A stretch of DNA of 7,121 nucleotides, from contig NVTH01000173.1 in NCBI GenBank assembly GCA_002401525.1, positions 195-7,315 of the forward strand, written 5' to 3'. The notes under the pieces are model-generated. The model had not been told where the DNA came from and searched no databases. It worked only from the letters and a program-made list of their open reading frames with translations. The DNA is from Moraxellaceae bacterium. GTDB lineage: Bacteria; Pseudomonadota; Gammaproteobacteria; Pseudomonadales; UBA3067. A program made the translations under genes and the position numbers. Shown here piece after piece: positions 1 to 5,560 of the stretch; within the stretch, counting starts at the first letter, position 1, and each line of letters starts with the position of its first letter.

Positions 1-7
1 GGCTCTA

Positions 8-39
8 ATTTACAAACCATGATTATTTACAAACAATGA
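8..39. repeat. Two 15-bp near-identical direct repeats
   Basis: ATTTACAAACCATGA at 8-22 and ATTTACAAACAATGA at 25-39 differ at one base and are offset by 17 bp. The second copy runs into CAATGACTGTC (34-44), which recurs exactly at 92-102. The role is unknown. The window edge prevents seeing whether more copies lie upstream. Confidence 0.6.
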
Positions 40-91
40 CTGTCCGTTTTCCCCCAGCCCTCGCAACGAGATAGCAGGTTAAAAACACATC

Positions 92-102
92 CAATGACTG
101 TC
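92..102. repeat. Second copy of an 11-bp repeat (CAATGACTGTC)
   Basis: This is identical to bases 34-44, with the copies 58 bp apart. It may be a trace of local duplication or chance in an AT-rich gap. No function can be assigned. Confidence 0.4.
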
Positions 103-265
103 GTGATACTTTCAACTTCTGAAATGATGTCAGCTTTATTTCAATTTAATCTTTATTATTGTTTAATTATTATTTAAGACGGACACTAGAAATGGAATTC
201 GAAATGTACCAGTGAAAGGAATTTCTGACTAGCGTTATTTGGAATAATATTATCGCAATATGAAA

Positions 266-300
266 TGGATCAGATTTATAAGCCTGACTGATCTGATCTA
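266..300. terminator. Possible weak terminator hairpin downstream of the thioesterase gene
   Basis: GATCAGAT (268-275) and ATCTGATC (291-298) are perfect reverse complements around a 15-base loop. A G-U wobble and one further A-T pair extend the stem to 266-275/291-300. It lies about 40 bp past the stop of the last gene in the ggt cluster, where a terminator would be expected. In the minus direction there is no solid U-tract after the stem, so efficient intrinsic termination is doubtful. It could instead be a binding-site dyad. Confidence 0.25.
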
Positions 301-341
301 TTATTTATGCTTATTATTAACTTACGTAAGAGAAATGATAT

Positions 342-860
342 TTAATCGCTAAGATTAAAACCATCGAAGCAAACCGGTTTACCCGCATCATTCATCGCCG
401 TTCCAGTCACCACCGCATTAATCACTGGCAGATTTTCCACTGAGCATGCCGAATTAATCAAAAATATATCTTGCTCAAATACAAACTTAAGCCTCGATAT
501 CTTTTTCATGCGCGAACCTAGCCAGAAATGACTCCCTGCTCGTAGAGGGGATTTATAATCGATTTCAATGCGCATCACTACTAAATTAATGCCTTGCTCG
601 CTTAACGCAACAAAATCGACGTCTCTTTCCAATAAAAACTGATGTCGCGCGTGCTCGAGATAGTTTTGATAAACGGCATTATTCACAATGCCTTGTAGAT
701 CGCATTCATAATCTCTGACCTGGAAATCCATCACGTGCTGATAGTTATTTTTAAGCGCTGCAGTCGCTTCAGATGCTGTGTTTTGAGGTGCCTTGTTTCC
801 AGATGCAGTATTTTCAGATGCCGTGTTTCCAGATGCTGTGTTTAAAGCTGAATCAATCAT
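342..860 (-). CDS. Hotdog-fold acyl-CoA thioesterase (4HBT/YbgC-like)
   Basis: Probably a cytoplasmic thioesterase that hydrolyses an acyl-CoA or related thioester; the substrate cannot be read from the sequence. Numbered from the ATG at 860 (172 residues), the core begins near residue 44 with the family pattern Y-E-C-D-L-Q-G-I-V-N-N-A-V-Y, then YLEHAR. Asp54 in 'CDLQG' sits where the catalytic Asp of 4-hydroxybenzoyl-CoA thioesterases lies. 'MRIEIDYKSPLRAG' (about 96-109) fits the central hotdog strand. The first ~37 residues are an unusual Asn/Thr/Ala/Ser-rich tail built from five 5-residue repeats, absent from the usual ~130-residue enzyme. A GTG at 869 and TTG at 866 are in frame, but ATG 860 has GAG eight bases upstream and the GTG has no Shine-Dalgarno. 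The 31-bp gap after the transporter stop suggests co-transcription. Confidence 0.8.
   Translation of the reverse strand: MIDSALNTASGNTASENTASGNKAPQNTASEATAALKNNYQHVMDFQVRDYECDLQGIVNNAVYQNYLEHARHQFLLERDVDFVALSEQGINLVVMRIEIDYKSPLRAGSHFWLGSRMKKISRLKFVFEQDIFLINSACSVENLPVINAVVTGTAMNDAGKPVCFDGFNLSD
768..842 (-). repeat. Five 15-bp tandem repeats within the thioesterase 5' coding region
   Basis: Five consecutive 15-bp units (768-782, 783-797, 798-812, 813-827, 828-842) share the plus-strand consensus TYCAGATGCNGTGTT. The second unit is the most diverged. Because 15 is a multiple of three, each unit adds five residues: NTASG, NTASE, NTASG, NKAPQ, NTASE in protein order. Copy-number change would lengthen or shorten the tail without a frameshift. 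The tail is low-complexity, polar and uncharged for most of its length, so it is probably disordered. Confidence 0.85.
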
Positions 861-891
861 TCTCAACACTCAGTTTTAAGTTTCGATTTTA

Positions 892-2655
892 TTACACTAG
901 TGGCCAAACAATAGGAATAATGCTCAGCGCAATGATAGCAACAATGATACTCAACGGACCGCCAATGCGGAGAAAATCAGTAAATCGATATCCCCCTGGC
1001 CCGTACACCATTAAATTGGTCTGGTAACCAATGGGGGAAATAAAGCTCGCTGACGCCGCAATCATAATCGCCACCGCAAAGGGCTTCATATCGTAACCTA
1101 AGGTGAGCACCACCTGAGAAGTGATTGAGAAGGCCAGTACCGCAGCAGCCATATTGGTTATTAACTCCGTTAACACCATGGTGATCAAATACACCAATAG
1201 CAGTAAAATCCACGGCGATGCAAATGACTGAGAGGCGATATAATTAGCAAGATGTTCACCCAAACCAATTTTTTGAATGGCGAAACCATAGGCCAATGAG
1301 GCAGCAAGCACCAACAGCACATGAATATCAATGGCGCTGCTGGCGCGCTCCACAGTACAACAGCCGGTCAAGAACATCGCTGCTGCAGCAAGCATTGCGG
1401 CATGAAGAATGGACACCGCCCCAGACGCAGCCAACACCACCATAAAGCCAACACAAAGCCATGCAATCCACGCTTTATCAAATTTCGGGGCAACGGAATC
1501 TTCCACTAAATTGAGCAATAAAAAATCCCGCGAATTACGGTGCAAATCAACAAAAGAACTGTGCCCTTCCAACAATATCGTGTCTGAGGCTTGCAACTTA
1601 ATATCGCCGACCTTCTTCGAAATGCGTTCCCCATGACGTGACACTGCCACCACTGCCGCCTCGTAATGATTTCGAAAATGGCCTTCTCGAATAGTAGTGC
1701 CTACCAAAGGGTTTTCTCGAGACACCACCGCTTCAATAAAACAGCGCTCGCCGTGGGCACCACGGATATCAAAAATAGGGCTCTCGGCAGGCACTAAACC
1801 ACGGTATTTTCTCAGATCAGCAATGGACTCTGGCAAACCAGTAAACACCAGTCGATCCTCCACCGAGAGTTTTAAGTCGGGGGATACCGGCGCGATCACA
1901 CGCTGCCCGCGAAAGACCTCGACTAAATAAAGCCCCGCTAATTGCCTCAACCCGGCTTCCCCTACGCTACGATCCACCAGCTCACAACCAGGCTGAATCA
2001 TCATTTCCACGGTGTATTCTTTGGTATTTTCAAACACGGAGGAAGCCGCTTTGCGGGCCGGCAATAGCCACCGACTCGCCACCACGACATAAATGATGCC
2101 CACCACCGTGCAAGGCAGCCCCACCCAGGCCATCTCGAAATAGCCGATTCCTTCAGCGCCAAACTTCATTAACAAGTCGTTGGTCACCACGTTAGTGCTG
2201 GTACCAATAATGGTGCAAGTGCCCCCAAGAATGGCCGCATAGCTTAAAGGAATTAATAATTTTGAAGGCGGTAAAGCGCGGCTAGTAGCCCATTCCCGAA
2301 TCGCCGGCAGAAACGTAGCCACTACCGGGGTGTTATTGAGGATGGCGCTCATGGAGGCCACCACCACCATCATGCGAGATTGCGCATGCCAAAGCTTGTC
2401 ATTAGTGGACAGTAGGTTGCGGACCAATGCATAAATCCCGCCCGTGTCTTGAATTCCCTGAGCCACAATATAAAGCAACGCAACAGTAATCAAACCTTCA
2501 TTAGCAATGCCTTGAATCGCCTCGCCAGGACTAATTACCTGGCATGAAATCAACACCAAAACGCCCGACATTAGAATGGTAGAGGGGGAAAAACGCGAAG
2601 CGACCAACGCCACCAAACTCGCACTAATAACACCTATAACAACGATATATTCCAT
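892..2655 (-). CDS. SLC13/DASS-family ion transporter with two RCK_C (TrkA-C) domains
   Basis: An inner-membrane, probably cation-coupled, anion transporter of 587 residues. The N-terminal half has hydrophobic segments at about 1-17, 25-45, 53-70, 133-150 and 175-195. The C-terminal half has them at about 395-430, 444-461, 482-510, 520-540 and 565-585. The two-fold pseudo-repeat is visible in paired signature motifs: NNTP (107-110) with GTSTN (151-155), and ELITNMAAAV (497-506) with SPIGYQTN (540-547). These correspond to the substrate and sodium site loops of the family. Between the halves, about 205-385 is a soluble insert that reads as two consecutive RCK_C domains ('LVDRSVGEAGLRQ', 'LVGTTIREGHFR', each followed by an 'L...D.ILLEG'-type strand). 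Family members with this layout include sulfate transporters, but the substrate here is uncertain. The ATG is preceded by only a weak AAAGAGA ribosome site. It lies 117 bp after ggt and 31 bp before the thioesterase. Confidence 0.85.
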   Translation of the reverse strand: MEYIVVIGVISASLVALVASRFSPSTILMSGVLVLISCQVISPGEAIQGIANEGLITVALLYIVAQGIQDTGGIYALVRNLLSTNDKLWHAQSRMMVVVASMSAILNNTPVVATFLPAIREWATSRALPPSKLLIPLSYAAILGGTCTIIGTSTNVVTNDLLMKFGAEGIGYFEMAWVGLPCTVVGIIYVVVASRWLLPARKAASSVFENTKEYTVEMMIQPGCELVDRSVGEAGLRQLAGLYLVEVFRGQRVIAPVSPDLKLSVEDRLVFTGLPESIADLRKYRGLVPAESPIFDIRGAHGERCFIEAVVSRENPLVGTTIREGHFRNHYEAAVVAVSRHGERISKKVGDIKLQASDTILLEGHSSFVDLHRNSRDFLLLNLVEDSVAPKFDKAWIAWLCVGFMVVLAASGAVSILHAAMLAAAAMFLTGCCTVERASSAIDIHVLLVLAASLAYGFAIQKIGLGEHLANYIASQSFASPWILLLLVYLITMVLTELITNMAAAVLAFSITSQVVLTLGYDMKPFAVAIMIAASASFISPIGYQTNLMVYGPGGYRFTDFLRIGGPLSIIVAIIALSIIPIVWPLV

Positions 2656-2771
2656 AAATCTCTTTCGATGACTCTTTAACGTAAAAGCTTAATCACTTAA
2701 TAATTTAATCTTCAGCAATGCCATTCAACCCATCGCACTTAATTACTCCACCCTAATCCCTGGATGCACCG

Positions 2772-4547
2772 CTAATAGGCCGCAGCTCCGCCCTGGTTGC
2801 GAGGGTCGCTCATGCCCATCAATACTCCCTCCGAATTCATCACTGAATTTGCATCGCCCATCGTGCCACCCAACTGAATCAGTTCTTGGTGCTTCATCGC
2901 CCTAAGTTTTCGTTGAGCATCGACGGAAATACCGTAACGCTCAAACTTGATTTGATTAGGTTTCCATTGATGATGAAACCTTGGCAAAGCCACTGCGTCA
3001 TTAAGCGGCATCTGATGATCAATGACATTAACTAACACCTGCAACGTCGTATTAATAATAGTGGACCCTCCAGGAGAACCCGTCACCAAATACGGTTTCC
3101 CCTCTTTGATCACGATAGTGGGCGACATTGAGCTTAGCATTCTTTTCCCCGCCTTAATGGCGTTGGCTTCACTGCCCAACAAACCGTAGGCATTAGGGGT
3201 TCCCGGCTTCGCAGAGAAATCATCCATCTCATTATTGAGTAAGAACCCCGCACCCTCCACCACCACTTTATTACCGTACCCTAAGTTCAAGGTGGTGGTC
3301 ACGGAAACGGCATTGCCGAAATGATCCATCACTGAATAGTGAGTGGTTTCCACGCTCTCTTGGGGCGCCGTTTTACCCGGCGAAATGACCTCGCTGTCAC
3401 TCGCCTTCTGGGGATCGAAATCGGTAAATCGTTTGCGTGCGTAGGACTTTGCAATCAATCGCTGCACCGGCACAGGGTAAAAGTCAGCGTCACCAAGATG
3501 CTCCGCACGGTCAGCAAAAGCACGTCGTTGCGCTTCCACCATCAAATGAATTAATTCAGCGCTGCCCCACTTCATACCGCGCACATCATAGGGTTCGATC
3601 GCATTTAAAATTTGTTGCACCAGTACGCCTCCCGAAGAGGGTGGGGGCATCCCTAACAATTGATAGCCGCGATACTCCCCTTCTATCGGCGAGCGCCAAA
3701 CCACCTCATAATCTCTCAGGTCTTGCTTACTAATGATTCCCCCTCCACGCTGCATTTCCGCTACCAAGAGATCGGCCGTTGGACCTTGATAAAAGCCCGC
3801 CACGCCCTGGTCAGCGATACGCTTCAAAGTCTTTGCCAAATAGGGTTGTTTCCAAATCTCCCCAGCCTGGTAACTCTCTCCCTTGTTTGAAAACTTTTCC
3901 ACAGAGGCAGGATAATGGGCCATGGCCGGTAATTTTTTCTCAAATTGACGGGCGATATCGTAATTCAGAGCAAACCCTTGCTCGGCCAGCGCAATCGCGG
4001 GAGCAATCACCTGCTGGGGAGAGAGGCTGCCGTATTTTTCCAGCACTGCCAGCAATCCAGCCACCGAACCAGGCACCCCTACCGCTAGATGGCTTTTTGT
4101 TGAAAGCCCGCTGACCACTTCGCCTGATTCATCTAAGAACATATCCTTATGGGCCAGGGCAGGAGCTTTTTCGCGAAAATCCAGCGCAAACTTCTGTCCT
4201 TTTTCGGTGTAGCCCAACATAAATCCACCCCCCCCAAGATTACCGGCAGAAGGATAAGTCACCGCGAGGGCGAATCCCACTGCGACAGCCGCATCAAACG
4301 CGTTGCCTCCTGCCTTCATAATTTCAACCCCCACCTCAGACGCTAACGCCGACCTAGAAGCGACAACGCCCTTAGACCCTCTCACCACGGCTGGACTCGC
4401 AGCAAAAAGTGAAACAGAAAAAGTAATCAGTAATACAAAAGCAACTATTTCCCGAATGGAACGAACAAGAGGTTGATTCACAAAGAAAGCCCATCGGTTA
4501 AACCAAGCCCACCCGTTCAACAACCCAAACCTGCAATGAATGCGCAT
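2772..4547 (-). CDS. ggt: Gamma-glutamyltransferase, periplasmic (glutathione hydrolase)
   Basis: Cleaves the gamma-glutamyl bond of glutathione and related compounds, transferring glutamyl to water or amino acids. The 591-residue precursor should self-cleave before Thr401 into large and small subunits. Compared with the E. coli enzyme as I remember it (numbering +10), the key residues are present: Arg125 in DFRE, nucleophile Thr401 in ETTHYS, Thr419, Asp443 in NNEMDDF, Ser472-Ser473 in LSSMSP, Gly493-Gly494 in TGSPGGS, and the lid-loop Tyr454. The oxyanion and lid features therefore look intact. Export is suggested by a hydrophobic stretch at about 34-49 ending in SLFAASPA. The start is uncertain: ATG 4547 gives a long 33-residue n-region, with GGAGAG 11 bases upstream. 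An in-frame GTG at 4481 would give a conventional signal peptide but lacks a clear ribosome site. It leads the cluster with the transporter and thioesterase. Confidence 0.95.
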   Translation of the reverse strand: MRIHCRFGLLNGWAWFNRWAFFVNQPLVRSIREIVAFVLLITFSVSLFAASPAVVRGSKGVVASRSALASEVGVEIMKAGGNAFDAAVAVGFALAVTYPSAGNLGGGGFMLGYTEKGQKFALDFREKAPALAHKDMFLDESGEVVSGLSTKSHLAVGVPGSVAGLLAVLEKYGSLSPQQVIAPAIALAEQGFALNYDIARQFEKKLPAMAHYPASVEKFSNKGESYQAGEIWKQPYLAKTLKRIADQGVAGFYQGPTADLLVAEMQRGGGIISKQDLRDYEVVWRSPIEGEYRGYQLLGMPPPSSGGVLVQQILNAIEPYDVRGMKWGSAELIHLMVEAQRRAFADRAEHLGDADFYPVPVQRLIAKSYARKRFTDFDPQKASDSEVISPGKTAPQESVETTHYSVMDHFGNAVSVTTTLNLGYGNKVVVEGAGFLLNNEMDDFSAKPGTPNAYGLLGSEANAIKAGKRMLSSMSPTIVIKEGKPYLVTGSPGGSTIINTTLQVLVNVIDHQMPLNDAVALPRFHHQWKPNQIKFERYGISVDAQRKLRAMKHQELIQLGGTMGDANSVMNSEGVLMGMSDPRNQGGAAAY

Positions 4548-4593
4548 GAATGGGCTATCTCTCCGAGATTTTCCGTTTTAGACGTGTTTTGGA

Positions 4594-4622
4594 AATAGAC
4601 TCAACACAGTCTCGATTTTCAA
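4594..4622 (-). promoter_or_regulatory. Candidate sigma70 promoter for ggt, proximal
   Basis: On the minus strand TTGAAA (4622-4617, five of six consensus matches) is followed after 17 bases by TCTATT (4599-4594, four of six). Transcription would begin roughly 40 bases before the ggt ATG. A small dyad, AGACT-6-AGTCT (4597-4612), overlaps the -10 and the spacer, a position where a repressor could act. Chance matches are common in AT-rich gaps. Confidence 0.3.
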
Positions 4623-4695
4623 TGCAGGTTTAAAACAGAAACCGGTACTGCCAAGCTTGGTTGGGATTTAAAGAAAAGTTTCAACAGAAAAGAAG

Positions 4696-4724
4696 ATTAT
4701 TTGAGAAGGGTACAAAAATTGCAA
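4696..4724 (-). promoter_or_regulatory. Candidate sigma70 promoter for ggt, distal
   Basis: On the minus strand TTGCAA (4724-4719, four of six matches) is followed after 17 bases by AATAAT (4701-4696, five of six). Use of this promoter would give ggt a leader of about 140 bases that includes the CCAAGCTTGG palindrome and the proximal candidate promoter. Confidence 0.3.
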
Positions 4725-4893
4725 GTTTTAAGTGGCCCACTGGATGTGGAATCCCATAATTGAGAAATAGGCAGGGCATTTGAGCGCCCAAAGCACCGTC
4801 AATGCGGCACCAGACTCTCCGCGAGCCAACATCACCAGAAAATCATTGATGAAGGCCTAGCGGCGATCAAGAATTTTGCCCGCGCGCGCTATT

Positions 4894-4928
4894 TACAATC
4901 GCCTTAAGATCACCCTACGATCGCCTTA
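4894..4928 (-). repeat. 13-bp direct repeat overlapping the stop of the 105-residue gene
   Basis: TAAGGCGATCGTA (4928-4916) and TAAGGCGATTGTA (4906-4894) match at 12 of 13 bases with a 22-bp period, close to two helical turns. The TAA opening the first copy is the stop codon of the 105-residue gene. It could be a small duplication at the gene end or a paired protein-binding site. Confidence 0.55.
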
Positions 4929-5243
4929 CAACCAGCGTCGCAAACTAAATTCCATTTGAAGGAAATCTTTGGTTCCGCTGGGACCGCTGATCAATAAAGT
5001 AATGGGGCCGTTATTGGATTCCAAGGTCAGTTGATAACGAAGAAAGGAGTTACATATTCTTTCCAGCACTAACCACTCGGTCACTAAATCCATTTCTAAA
5101 TCTAAAGAACCAAAACGAAGTATATAACCTTCTTCCACTTCTTCGACACGCTTAATGCTATCCAACACCACGGGTAATATTTCGGCTCGTTTCTCTTGTA
5201 TTTCTTCTTTAGTAAACTCTAGGTTACCCCTAAGACTATGCAT
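4926..5243 (-). CDS. Conserved-type small protein of unknown function (105 residues)
   Basis: Function unknown. The protein is soluble with no signal peptide or membrane segment: a charged helix at about 11-36, short strands around 'EEGYILRFGSLDLEMD' (37-52), a helix with E61-R-I-C-N-S-F-L68, then strands and 'ISGPSGTKDFL' (85-95). From memory this order (EGY.FRF, ERxCCPFLRF, LTGPEGTK.FL) resembles small uncharacterised bacterial proteins whose central motif carries two adjacent cysteines, some found near metal-resistance genes. Here only Cys64 remains; the second Cys is Asn65 and the Pro is Ser66. If the cysteine pair binds metal in relatives, this copy may have lost that. The ATG at 5243 has an excellent AGGAGAA ribosome site. 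It stands alone between a terminator and a long gap, so it is probably monocistronic. Family placement is tentative; that it is a real gene is well supported. Confidence 0.75.
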   Translation of the reverse strand: MHSLRGNLEFTKEEIQEKRAEILPVVLDSIKRVEEVEEGYILRFGSLDLEMDLVTEWLVLERICNSFLRYQLTLESNNGPITLLISGPSGTKDFLQMEFSLRRWL

Positions 5244-5247
5244 CTTA

Positions 5248-5254
5248 TTCTCCT
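5248..5254 (-). promoter_or_regulatory. Strong ribosome binding site of the 105-residue gene
   Basis: AGGAGAA on the minus strand, with AGGAG ending six bases before the ATG at 5243. This is a near-ideal Shine-Dalgarno. It fixes the start codon and argues that the small gene is translated. Confidence 0.8.
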
Positions 5255-5262
5255 ATTAAGTT

Positions 5263-5280
5263 CTGGTTTTAAAAAACCAG
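5263..5280. promoter_or_regulatory. Perfect 8-bp dyad, probable operator or 5' UTR hairpin
   Basis: CTGGTTTT (5263-5270), AA (5271-5272), AAAACCAG (5273-5280) form a perfect inverted repeat 20-37 bases upstream of the 105-residue gene's ATG. Its size, symmetry and place fit an operator for a dimeric regulator. The two-base spacer makes a tight RNA hairpin less likely. Confidence 0.45.
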
Positions 5281-5285
5281 TTTTT

Positions 5286-5318
5286 ACTACAATTGCGATA
5301 TAAATATCCAAAAGTAGT
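5286..5318. promoter_or_regulatory. Second nested dyad upstream of the 105-residue gene
   Basis: A perfect GATAT-AA-ATATC (5297-5308) sits inside an outer ACTAC...GTAGT pair (5286-5290 and 5314-5318). Its centre is about 31 bp from that of the neighbouring CTGGTTTT dyad, close to three helical turns, so the two could lie on the same DNA face. A promoter for the gene must lie in this area, but I find no -35/-10 pair that stands out. Confidence 0.3.
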
Positions 5319-5486
5319 TTTTCTAGGTTAGACCGTTTCCCCACTCTGAGCAAAACAATTTAAAGACTATTTTTGACATTTTATTTAATTTTTATTCCTT
5401 TATTGCCGGTAAAACACCGATCAAAGCCCGTTAAAGGGCTGTTCTGTATGAGTAGTTTGCCCAGAAAAAACAATTCACCCGACAAG

Positions 5487-5516
5487 AAAAAAGGCGGCCT
5501 AAGGCCGCCTTTTTTT
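5487..5516. terminator. Bidirectional rho-independent terminator of htpG
   Basis: GGCGGCC (5493-5499), loop TAA (5500-5502), GGCCGCC (5503-5509): a perfect 7-bp, all-GC stem flanked by six A on the left and seven T on the right. In the minus direction it starts about 45 bases after the htpG stop and ends in U6. The symmetry means it would also stop plus-strand transcripts. It separates htpG from the 105-residue gene. Confidence 0.95.
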
Positions 5517-5560
5517 ATACTCATTTCTTAACCTAGCTTTTCCTTAACTGCCGGTTCAAG

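Larger units (their letters stand above)
1..341. other. AT-rich intergenic region, no convincing gene
   Basis: This is the stretch beyond the thioesterase stop. It is AT-rich and every frame on both strands is broken by frequent stops. The longest ATG-initiated plus-strand frame I noticed is 27 codons (94-177), and it has no ribosome binding site at a usable distance. The region holds short direct repeats (8-39 and 34/92), a hairpin (266-300), two 10-bp perfect palindromes (ATAATATTAT at 244-253, CTTACGTAAG at 321-330) and five plus-strand copies of GAAATG (121, 189, 201, 262, 332). TGTCCGT at 42-48 is matched in inverse by ACGGACA at 179-185. None of this identifies a known element. Confidence 0.6.
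4548..4925. other. Intergenic region upstream of ggt with promoter candidates and a GC-richer patch
   Basis: About 380 bp separate the 105-residue gene from ggt. The half next to ggt (4548-4730) is AT-rich and holds two sigma70-like promoter candidates plus a perfect 10-bp palindrome, CCAAGCTTGG (4651-4660). The other half (about 4731-4890) is noticeably richer in GC. It has a 42-codon stop-free minus-strand frame (4856-4731) and an overlapping stop-free plus-strand frame of about 47 codons, neither with a credible start or a recognisable product. A CGCGCGCG run lies at 4881-4888. No convincing terminator follows the 105-residue gene. Confidence 0.5.
5244..5560. other. Intergenic region between htpG and the 105-residue gene
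   Basis: About 317 bp. Nearest htpG is its terminator (5487-5516). The middle (5321-5480) is AT-rich, with a small hairpin AGCCC-6-GGGCT (5425-5440) that has no U-tract. Nearest the 105-residue gene are two dyads and the ribosome site described separately. A consensus -35 hexamer TTGACA lies on the plus strand at 5373-5378 but has no good -10 at 16-18 bases. I see no gene here. Confidence 0.6.

Noticed and set aside
94..177. 27-codon plus-strand frame starting ATG ACT GTC with a hydrophobic end
   Set aside because: There is no Shine-Dalgarno at a usable distance, it is very short, AT-rich composition explains the hydrophobic codons, and there is no homology cue.
773..1027. 84-codon plus-strand frame beginning across the tandem repeats
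   Set aside because: It is the complement of the thioesterase repeats and the transporter 3' end. Its repetitive start is a by-product of the 15-bp units and no family is recognised.
2700..2728. Possible promoter between ggt and the transporter (TTGAAT, 17 bases, AATTAT on the minus strand)
   Set aside because: Only four of six matches in each hexamer, which is expected by chance in AT-rich DNA. Noted as a possibility for independent transporter expression but not listed.
4881..4888. CGCGCGCG run as a possible Z-DNA or functional site
   Set aside because: Only eight bases; too short to claim a structure or a role.
5425..5440. AGCCC-6-GGGCT hairpin as a second terminator
   Set aside because: The stem is five pairs with no U-tract on either side, and a much stronger terminator lies about 50 bp away.
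5448..5531. 27-codon plus-strand frame starting at ATG 5448
   Set aside because: It runs straight through the htpG terminator stem, so its codons are explained by the terminator, and it has no ribosome site.
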